48,433 nucleotides of DNA, taken from an uncultured Candidatus Competibacteraceae bacterium (GTDB lineage Bacteria; Pseudomonadota; Gammaproteobacteria; Competibacterales; Competibacteraceae). Below, piece after piece: positions 42,938-48,433 of this stretch. The stretch covers positions 1-48,433 of the forward strand of contig CAIRMO010000103.1 in NCBI GenBank assembly GCA_903879705.1. Reading direction: 5' to 3'. Within the stretch, counting starts at the first letter, position 1. Each line of letters starts with the position of its first letter. The position numbers were made by a program, and so were the translations under genes. The notes under the pieces are model-generated. The model worked only from the letters and a program-made list of their open reading frames with translations. It did no database searches and was not told where the DNA came from.

Positions 42938-43801
42938 ATGAATGAGTGGCGGACGCTCAAGGCCAGTGTGCGCGGCGCGGCCCATTATCGCGCCGGGTTG
43001 CCTAATCAGGATGCGGTGCGAGTCGCCTGGTTCAACGATGATCTGTCATTATTAGTGGCTGTGGCGGACGGCCACGGCAGCGCCAAGTGTTTTCGCAGTC
43101 AACGCGGGGCGCGGTTAGCAGTAGTCGTGGCAAAACAGGTTTGTAGCCAGTTATTCATATTCAAGCCGGTCAGCCCGTCGAAAATTAAACGCTGGGCTGA
43201 GGAAGAATTGCCCAAAGGGTTGGTGCGGTGCTGGCGAGAACGAGTGAACAAGTCGTTGGCGATTAAACCCTTCACCCCGGCGGAACTGGCCCCGCTGGAT
43301 GCCGCCAGTCGCCGTCTGGTGGCAACCCATCCGCATCTAGCCTATGGCTCGACCTTGCTGGTAGTGATCGTCGCGCCCGATTTTATCCTCTACCTGCAAC
43401 TGGGCGATGGCGACCTGTTGACGGTCTCTGCTGCGGGTGTAGTTGAACGCCCGATCCCCAAAGACCCACGGCTGATTGCCAATGAAACTACCTCGCTGTG
43501 TTCCGATCAGGCATGGAATGAGATGCAAGTCCGGTTTCAGACCTTGGCCGGAGCGCCGCCAGCACTGATTCTGGCCGCCACCGATGGTTACGCTAATGCT
43601 TTCCGTACCGAGGCTGGTTTTAAGCAGGTAGCGGGGGATCTGTGGGCGATGTTGCGTGACGACGGCGATACGGCAGTCAAACCGTACCTGAAAAACTGGC
43701 TGAATGAAGCCTCGCAACAAGGCAGTGGCGACGACATTAGCGTTGGTCTGATCTGGCGACCGATTGCATCGCCGGGAATGCTGCCAGAGTCGCGGCATTG
43801 A
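42938..43801 (+). CDS. PP2C-type serine/threonine phosphatase
   Basis: A 287-residue metal-dependent phosphatase with all four acidic motifs: the Asp in AGLPNQDAV, VAVADGHGSA, the Asp in ILAATDGYANAF and DDISVGLIW. The start MNEWRTLKASVRGAAHYRAG is typical of the PP2C member of TerY-P triads. The start at 42938 is preferred over 42908 because the latter overlaps the vWA gene and adds nothing conserved. It would reverse the action of the kinase at 35671, which has been separated from it by about 5.9 kb of inserted paralogues and toxin genes. Its stop overlaps the beginning of a paralogue remnant. Confidence 0.9.
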   Translation: MNEWRTLKASVRGAAHYRAGLPNQDAVRVAWFNDDLSLLVAVADGHGSAKCFRSQRGARLAVVVAKQVCSQLFIFKPVSPSKIKRWAEEELPKGLVRCWRERVNKSLAIKPFTPAELAPLDAASRRLVATHPHLAYGSTLLVVIVAPDFILYLQLGDGDLLTVSAAGVVERPIPKDPRLIANETTSLCSDQAWNEMQVRFQTLAGAPPALILAATDGYANAFRTEAGFKQVAGDLWAMLRDDGDTAVKPYLKNWLNEASQQGSGDDISVGLIWRPIASPGMLPESRH

Positions 43802-43875
43802 ATGACGAATCACGCCAGAAACTCAAGGAATTGATCTTCGAATATAGCCATTTGGACCGACCCTATGCACCCTGA
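43798..43875 (+). pseudogene. Remnant of a fifth N-terminal module
   Basis: Starting inside the phosphatase stop, the frame reads NDESRQKLKELIFEYSHLDR PYAP and then stops. The first 18 residues match the beginning of the module in the four intact paralogues (NNEPREKLRELIVEYGRSL). The rest of the gene is gone, and the next codons run straight into lolB. It marks the right boundary of the island and the site of a deletion. Confidence 0.7.
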
Positions 43876-44485
43876 TCCCCTGTTGTTTCAATCAATGGTA
43901 ATGCGCGGAATTGTATTTTCTCTTGCGTTATTGACCGGCTGTGCGGTTCCACCGATGACTTCCCCGGAAGCGGCGGCTGCCTGGACTAACCGCGAAGCGA
44001 TCTTGCTGAAACTGACGGACTGGAACGCTGCCGGGCGGATTGGGGTGGTCAATGGCTCGGATGGCTGGCACGCCGGGTTCCGGTGGGGGCAACAGGGTTC
44101 CGGCTACCGCATTGATTTAATTGGCCCGCTGGGTCAGGGCCGGGTCCGGGTTGAGGGCGATGAGCAAATGGTGCGAATTCAGACGGCGGACGGCCAAACC
44201 CAGACCGCGCCCAATCCCGATGCGCTGCTGGAACAGGCGGTTGGAGCGCGGCTGCCGGTGAATGGCCTGCGCTACTGGATTCGCGGTCTCCCGGAACCCG
44301 GCGCACCGCCAACCCTTCAGTTCGATGCCGAGGGCCGGTTGATTCGCCTGGAGCAGAACGGCTGGACCATTGAGTACCTGGCCTACGCTTATGCTGCACC
44401 TTTGAGTTTGGAACTGCCGGAACGGATCAGCGCCCGCCGGCAGGACTTGAGCGTCAAACTGATCATTGAGGACTGGAGCCGGTGA
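43865..44485 (+). CDS. lolB: Outer-membrane lipoprotein LolB
   Basis: A 206-residue lipoprotein that accepts lipoproteins from LolA and inserts them into the outer membrane. The signal peptide ends in the lipobox LLTGC (Cys about 26), and the mature part has WNAAGRIGVVNGSDGWHAGFRWGQ, YRIDLIGPLGQGRVRV and LRYWIRGLPEPG, matching LolB. E. coli LolB is 207 residues. The start is uncertain: ATG 43865 lies within the paralogue remnant, while ATGs at 43895 and 43901 give a more typical short signal peptide (MRGIVFSLALLTGC). The stop overlaps ispE by 4 bp (GTGA). Confidence 0.92.
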   Translation: MHPDPLLFQSMVMRGIVFSLALLTGCAVPPMTSPEAAAAWTNREAILLKLTDWNAAGRIGVVNGSDGWHAGFRWGQQGSGYRIDLIGPLGQGRVRVEGDEQMVRIQTADGQTQTAPNPDALLEQAVGARLPVNGLRYWIRGLPEPGAPPTLQFDAEGRLIRLEQNGWTIEYLAYAYAAPLSLELPERISARRQDLSVKLIIEDWSR

Positions 44486-45345
44486 GGGCCGATGTCGCCG
44501 CTTGGCCGGCTCCAGCCAAACTCAATCTGATGCTCCACATCGTAGGCCGGCGACCCGATGGCTATCACCTGCTGCAAACCGTGTTTCAATTTCTGGATCA
44601 TTGCGACCGGCTGTGGTTTGAACCCCGCGCTGATGGTGACCTGGTGCGGGAGGGCGTCGTGGCCGACGTTGCCCCGGAAGCGGACTTGACGATTCGCGCC
44701 GCCCGGCTCTTGCAACAAGCCACTGGAACCCGTTGTGGCGCAACGATTCGCATTGAAAAGCGATTGCCGTTAGGCGGTGGGCTGGGCGGCGGCAGTTCCG
44801 ACGCCGCGACCGCGCTGATTGCGCTCAACCATGACTGGCAGACCGGCCTGAATTTGGCGCAACTGGCGGACCTGGGATTGCAACTGGGCGCCGATGTGCC
44901 CGTGTTTATTCACGGTCAGGCGGCGTGGGCGGAAGGAGTGGGGGAAGAACTGACCCCGGTGGAACTGGCAGAGCCGTGGTTCGTGGTGTTGACCCCGGCC
45001 TGCCAGGTCGCGACCGGCGCAGTGTTCAATGATCCGGAATTGACAAGAAATTCCCCGCTCAGCACAATAGCCGACTTCGTGAGCGGGGCGGGCGGTAACG
45101 ATTGCGAAGCGGTGGTGTACCGCCGCTACCCGGAAGTCGCCGCCGCCGCCGCCTGGTTGAACCGGCATGGCGTCGCCCGGTTGACCGGTACTGGCGCTGG
45201 CGTATTTGCTGCCTTTCCAGACGCCGGGAGCGCGCAACAGGTGCTGGAGCAATTGCCGCCGGGGCGGAGCGGCTTTGTCGCGCAAGGGCTTAATCGTTCG
45301 CCCCTGCATCAGCGTCTGGCGCGGGAATGCGCCGTAGCCATTTGA
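44482..45345 (+). CDS. ispE: 4-diphosphocytidyl-2-C-methyl-D-erythritol kinase
   Basis: A 287-residue GHMP kinase of the MEP isoprenoid pathway. It begins (GTG) with WPAPAKLNLMLHIVGRRPDGYHLL, holds the ATP loop PLGGGLGGGSSDAATALI, and closes with GVARLTGTGAGVFAAF. The length fits E. coli IspE (283). It overlaps lolB by 4 bp, and the pair is co-conserved in gammaproteobacteria with tRNA-Gln and prs downstream, as here. Confidence 0.96.
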   Translation: MRADVAAWPAPAKLNLMLHIVGRRPDGYHLLQTVFQFLDHCDRLWFEPRADGDLVREGVVADVAPEADLTIRAARLLQQATGTRCGATIRIEKRLPLGGGLGGGSSDAATALIALNHDWQTGLNLAQLADLGLQLGADVPVFIHGQAAWAEGVGEELTPVELAEPWFVVLTPACQVATGAVFNDPELTRNSPLSTIADFVSGAGGNDCEAVVYRRYPEVAAAAAWLNRHGVARLTGTGAGVFAAFPDAGSAQQVLEQLPPGRSGFVAQGLNRSPLHQRLARECAVAI

Positions 45346-45361
45346 ATCATCTCTGAATTTT

Positions 45362-45436
45362 TGGGCCGTCGCCAAGCGGTAAGGCACCGGATTTTGGATC
45401 CGGCATTCCCAGGTTCGAATCCTGGCGGCCCAGCCA
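45362..45436 (+). tRNA. tRNA-Gln (anticodon UUG)
   Basis: A complete cloverleaf of 75 bases including an encoded CCA. The acceptor stem is TGGGCCG with CGGCCCA (45426-45432), discriminator G. The anticodon stem CCGGA/TCCGG encloses the loop TTTTGGA, giving UUG. The T arm contains GGTTCGAATCC. It lies between ispE and prs, its usual place. Confidence 0.97.
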
Positions 45437-45470
45437 TCTTTTCACAGCCAAACTAATGGGGAAGCGGATC

Positions 45471-46421
45471 ATGTACGAAGGCCGCATGATGGTGTTTGCA
45501 GGCAACGCTCATCCCCACCTGGCTCGCGCTATTGTCGATCACCTGCAACTGCCGCTCGGTCAGGCGGTGGTCAGCCGTTTCAGCGACGGCGAGGTGATGG
45601 TTGAGTTGATGGAGAACGTGCGCGGCAAGGATGTGTTCATCGTTCAACCGACCTGCGCGCCCACCAACGATAACATCATGGAACTGCTGGTGATGGCGGA
45701 TGCGCTACGGCGTTCTTCGGCCGTGCGGGTTACGGCAGTGATCCCGTACTTTGGCTATTCCCGGCAGGATCGTCGCCCCCGTTCGGCGCGGGTGCCGATT
45801 TCCGCCAAAGTGGTCGCCAACATGATTACCAGCGTCGGGGTCGATCGCGTCTTGACTCTGGATTTGCATGCGGATCAGATTCAGGGCTTTTTCGATCTGC
45901 CGGTCGACAACATTTATGCCACTCCTATCGTCCTGAGCGACATCCGCGCTCAGAATCTCGGCGATTTAATGGTGGTTTCCCCGGATGTGGGCGGCGTGGT
46001 TCGCGCCCGCGCTTTGGCAAAACGGCTGGATGGTGCCGAACTGGCGATCATCGACAAGCGTCGTCCTGCGCCGAATCAATCCCAAGTGATGCACGTCATC
46101 GGCGATGTGGAAGGTCAGCATTGCATTGTGGTCGATGACATGGTGGACACTGCCGGCACCCTTTGTCTGGCGGCCAAGGCGCTTAAGGAATGGGGCGCGG
46201 CCTCGGTGCGGGCTTATTGCACTCATGCCGTGCTGTCTGGTGCGGCGGCGGACAACATCCGCAAGTCGGCGCTCGATGAACTCGTGGTCACCGACACCAT
46301 CCCTTTACGCCCTGAAGCGGCGGCCTGTCCCAATATCCGTCAAATCCCCGTAGCCGGACTGCTGGCTGAAACCATGCGCCGCATTCACCTCGAAGAGTCG
46401 GTCAGCTCGCTGTTTTTATGA
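45471..46421 (+). CDS. prs: Ribose-phosphate pyrophosphokinase
   Basis: A 316-residue enzyme making PRPP for nucleotide, histidine and tryptophan synthesis. Seen: [22 protein letters not shown]-type motif ([20 protein letters not shown]), STCAPTNDN-type loop ([15 protein letters not shown]), [16 protein letters not shown], the ribose-5-phosphate/PPi loop [13 protein letters not shown] and [13 protein letters not shown]. The ATG at 45471 follows GGGGAA by 7 bp and gives nearly the E. coli length (315); an ATG at 45456 is an alternative. rplY, its usual next neighbour, is displaced 1.9 kb by an AT-rich insertion. Confidence 0.96.
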   Translation: MYEGRMMVFAGNAHPHLARAIVDHLQLPLGQAVVSRFSDGEVMVELMENVRGKDVFIVQPTCAPTNDNIMELLVMADALRRSSAVRVTAVIPYFGYSRQDRRPRSARVPISAKVVANMITSVGVDRVLTLDLHADQIQGFFDLPVDNIYATPIVLSDIRAQNLGDLMVVSPDVGGVVRARALAKRLDGAELAIIDKRRPAPNQSQVMHVIGDVEGQHCIVVDDMVDTAGTLCLAAKALKEWGAASVRAYCTHAVLSGAAADNIRKSALDELVVTDTIPLRPEAAACPNIRQIPVAGLLAETMRRIHLEESVSSLFL

Positions 46422-46602
46422 GTAGCAAGCGGGTTTGGGTTGGAGAAGCGGCGATCTGGAACGGTTTTAGAAACGCTTCAGTGCGTAGGCAGACTACAGC
46501 AGCATCGGGTTAAGCTATAACCGGATGCGTAATATCCCCAAGTAGTTTTTCGATTATAACTGTTGGGGGGTTTATTCAACAATTAGGGCTATTCGTAAAA
46601 CT

Positions 46603-47014
46603 ATGCCAGTAATATTTGAAAACATCAAAATTAGTCAAACCTACTCAAGACACCAACTCGCTGAGCTATGGGGTTATGCAGGAGTTCAGGCACTTCAACG
46701 AGGTGTTGTTACTCCGCATAATGATAATAAGATTATTCTGTTTGTAACTGAAGACAAATTACCTTCAGCAACCCAATATAATGATCGCTTTTCCGATAAT
46801 AAATTAGAATGGGAAGGACCAAATGATCATTTTGCCGAACAACGTAATGATTAACACAGTTCAGACTAATGATGAAATTCATCTTTTCTACCGTCAGACT
46901 TCCCGTGAATCTTTCGTTTATCATGGACAAATTCAACTTTTAGAGATTCAAAAATATATGAATCAACCAAGTCGATTTTTATTTAAATTAAAGCCCTCAA
47001 CTTCCGCCGTCTAA
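46603..47014 (+). pseudogene. DUF3427/SRA-like domain protein, frameshifted
   Basis: The first frame (46603-46854) reads MPVIFENIKISQTYSRHQLA.., GVVTPHNDNKIILFVTEDK and LEWEGPNDHFAEQR, then stops. The continuation is found in another frame: MINTVQTNDEIHLFYRQTSR, FVYHGQIQLLEIQKYMNQPS and RFLFKL, ending at 47014. Removing a single base near 46848 would rejoin them into one ~135-residue domain. The pattern (NKIILFVTE, WEG, EIHLFYR, YHGQI) resembles the domain found at the C-terminus of some helicases and restriction endonucleases (DUF3427, SRA-like), proposed to recognise modified DNA. The DNA is AT-richer than the surroundings, consistent with transfer. A sequencing error is the alternative. 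Confidence 0.6.
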
Positions 47015-47077
47015 ACCTGTCTTGCAGCGATAAAATCTACATAAGCCAGTTCAACCCGCCCGACTGGATGTTGAAAA

Positions 47078-47326
47078 ATGCCTGAAATAGCAAGATTTTA
47101 TGGAATTATTATCAAGTTGTTTTTTGGCGATCATCCACCACCGCATTTTCATGCAGTGTATGGTGAATACAATGGTCTGTTTAACATAGAAACATTAGAA
47201 ATGATGGAAGGTGATTTACCACAAAGAGCAAGAAAAATGATAACCGATTGGGCTACACAATATCAAAGAGAACTGATGGATATTTGGGAGAAACAGGAGT
47301 TCCGTAAGCTTCCACCACTCAAGTGA
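47078..47326 (+). CDS. DUF4160 family protein
   Basis: An 82-residue protein with the DUF4160 signature: MPEIARFYGIIIKLFFGDHP followed by PPHFHAVYGEYNG and a helical second half (ARKMITDWATQYQRELMDIW). DUF4160 genes are usually next to DUF2442 genes, as here, and the pair is often listed among putative toxin-antitoxin modules, without proof of toxicity. The DNA is AT-rich relative to prs. The DUF2442 gene starts 11 bp after this stop. Confidence 0.88.
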   Translation: MPEIARFYGIIIKLFFGDHPPPHFHAVYGEYNGLFNIETLEMMEGDLPQRARKMITDWATQYQRELMDIWEKQEFRKLPPLK

Positions 47327-47337
47327 GCTTAATTATT

Positions 47338-47583
47338 ATGCACGCTAGAATTATCTCTGTGCAAGCGATTGACGATCATACATTAGTTGTAGAGTTTGAA
47401 AATCAGCAGAGGAGAAAATACGATATAGTTCCTTTACTTGAAAGAGAAATGTTCGCCCCTTTAAAAAACTCAGGGTTATTCAAAAATGTCCGAGTTGATA
47501 AAGGAGGATATGCGGTTTATTGGAATGACGAAATAGATATTAGTGAATATGAACTGTGGATACATGGTATGCCGATATCCTGA
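47338..47583 (+). CDS. DUF2442 family protein
   Basis: An 81-residue protein: MHARIISVQAIDDHTLVVEF, KYDIVPLLEREMFAPLKNSG, VRVDKGGYAVYWNDEIDIS and ELWIHG. These segments, especially the GY-VYWNDEIDIS strand, are those of DUF2442. The ATG at 47338 matches the family start; a GTG at 47323 would overlap the upstream stop by 4 bp. Paired with the DUF4160 gene; function unknown. Confidence 0.85.
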   Translation: MHARIISVQAIDDHTLVVEFENQQRRKYDIVPLLEREMFAPLKNSGLFKNVRVDKGGYAVYWNDEIDISEYELWIHGMPIS

Positions 47584-47750
47584 ATTAAGCGATATCCCGT
47601 TTTTCTACCGAGCAAACCTGCATTGCTGCAAGAAAGCCTGCATAGACCAGTTCGACCTACAGGTTTTGATAGGCGGAGAAGTGCTGCATACCGCTTTGAT
47701 AATGTAGAAAATAAACGGTTCAGAAAGTCGTCAACATAAGCCTAATTGAT

Positions 47751-47984
47751 ATGCCCACATTACTACTTCAAGGTGGATTCAAGTTCTTTTTCTATGCGAA
47801 TGAGCATGAGCCAAAGCATATTCATGTTCAAAAAGCAGGCGAATTTGTCAAAATTGAATTGGTAACACTTCGGGTTGTTAACAATTACATGAAACCTAAA
47901 GATTTGAAAAAAGCGTTATTAATAGTTGAAGAAAACCAAGGTGATTTTGAGAGAAAATGGGATGAATACTTTAACCAAAGGTAA
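47751..47984 (+). CDS. DUF4160 family protein, second copy
   Basis: A 77-residue protein: MPTLLLQGGFKFFFYANEHE PKHIHVQKAGEFVKIE and a helical end (LKKALLIVEENQGDFERKWD). The FFFYANEH-PKHIHV core is the DUF4160 signature, but the sequence is quite different from the copy at 47078, so this is a separately acquired pair rather than a recent duplication. It overlaps the next gene by 23 bp. The preceding 47584-47750 shows no gene or clear signal. Confidence 0.85.
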   Translation: MPTLLLQGGFKFFFYANEHEPKHIHVQKAGEFVKIELVTLRVVNNYMKPKDLKKALLIVEENQGDFERKWDEYFNQR

Positions 47985-48207
47985 GCTGGTTCACTTTGAT
48001 GACCGCTATCTTCATGTAGAACTTGAAGATGAACGGATTATTTCAACTCCTATGTCTTGGTATAAAGAACTACAGGATGCCTCACTACTTCAACTAAAAA
48101 ACTACGAATTTATTTGCCAGGGTACAGGTATTGAGTGGCCTGATCTTGACTATCACCTCAGTATTGAAAGCATGTTGCTTTCTCAAATTCAGAAGAAAGC
48201 GGCTTAG
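47962..48207 (+). CDS. DUF2442 family protein, second copy
   Basis: An 81-residue protein from the ATG at 47962: MNTLTKGKLVHFDDRYLHVE, DERIISTPMSWYKELQDASL, GTGIEWPDLDYHLSIESML. The STPMSWYKEL and IEWPDLDYHLSIESML motifs are typical of the DUF2442 subgroup that accompanies this kind of DUF4160. It overlaps its partner by 23 bp. It is the last gene of the insertion before rplY; the following 140 bp probably carry the rplY promoter, but no boxes are convincing. Confidence 0.85.
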   Translation: MNTLTKGKLVHFDDRYLHVELEDERIISTPMSWYKELQDASLLQLKNYEFICQGTGIEWPDLDYHLSIESMLLSQIQKKAA

Positions 48208-48348
48208 AAATTTTCTAACTGGACACATTCGCCCCAAATTGCTGTCTCCGATTTAAACCGCCCCGCCCGGTTCATGGCGGGATCGCCAAAATGGCGCGTC
48301 TGGTCGCGGGCGCGTCGTCTTTTTGTCTTCACTACTGGAGTACACCCG

Positions 48349-48433
48349 ATGAGCATGACTTTTGAATTTAACGCCGAACCACGCAGCGATTTGGGCAAAG
48401 GTGCGAGCCGCCGCCTGCGCCGCGCGGGCAAAG
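48349..48433 (+). CDS. rplY: 50S ribosomal protein L25 / general stress protein Ctc, N-terminal fragment
   Basis: The frame [28 protein letters not shown] runs off the window edge. The [19 protein letters not shown] pattern is the conserved start of the L25/Ctc family, which binds 5S rRNA. GGAG lies 9 bp before the ATG at 48349. Position after prs matches the conserved gammaproteobacterial order prs-rplY-pth. Confidence 0.93.
   Translation, partial: MSMTFEFNAEPRSDLGKGASRRLRRAGK

Overview
The window reads as the chromosome of a GC-rich gammaproteobacterium. The order hemA-prfA / TPR lipoprotein / lolB-ispE-tRNA-Gln-prs-rplY is the classic gammaproteobacterial arrangement, and lysS, purH, tsaB, rsd and a nuoM-like gene fit it. 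Dispersed palindromic repeats and duplicated accessory genes recall large-genome environmental lineages such as Candidatus Competibacter, but that placement is inference. No phage, insertion-sequence transposase, CRISPR array or rRNA was recognised.

Layout. 1-6.7 kb: a partial Uma2 gene, then a signalling cluster read leftward (CHASE4 histidine kinase, REC-GGDEF regulator, PAS-PAS hybrid kinase) with a divergent OmpR-type regulator. 7-17.6 kb: lysS, a polytopic membrane protein, a histone-deacetylase-fold amidohydrolase, a DUF2062 protein, a DEAD-box helicase, tsaB, an Rsd-like protein and an FAD-linked dehydrogenase. 17.7-24.6 kb, leftward: purH, beta-carbonic anhydrase, a Uma2 protein, an orphan NuoM-like subunit coupled to a DUF4239 protein, and gabD. 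24.9-28.6 kb: a tetR-adaptor-permease-ATPase exporter operon with a perfect palindromic operator. 28.7-32.4 kb: a hypothetical gene, a small monooxygenase, prfA and hemA.

34.4-43.9 kb is the most interesting part: about 9.5 kb of accessory DNA between the TPR lipoprotein gene and lolB, which are expected to be neighbours. It holds a TerY-P-like triad (atypical Ser/Thr kinase with zinc ribbon, vWA protein, PP2C phosphatase) split by a family of paralogues. The paralogues share an N-terminal helical module of about 104 residues fused either to an FGE-sulfatase (C-type-lectin-like) domain or to ankyrin repeats. Two PIN-toxin/antitoxin pairs and several decayed fragments of the same family lie among them. 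The last ~25 residues of the FGE-like paralogues are hypervariable against a nearly identical backbone, as in variable proteins of diversity-generating retroelements, though no reverse transcriptase or template repeat is visible here. My inference is a phospho-regulated sensing or conflict system with diversified recognition subunits.

46.4-48.3 kb is a second, AT-richer insertion between prs and rplY, with a frameshifted DUF3427-like gene and two DUF4160/DUF2442 pairs. Two MITE-like repeat families (one with GGCAAGG..GCAATAAATA ends, one with GAGTTGTGGAATT ends) are scattered through the window. One supplies the stop codon of the hybrid kinase, and a related repeat lies in frame inside a coding sequence.
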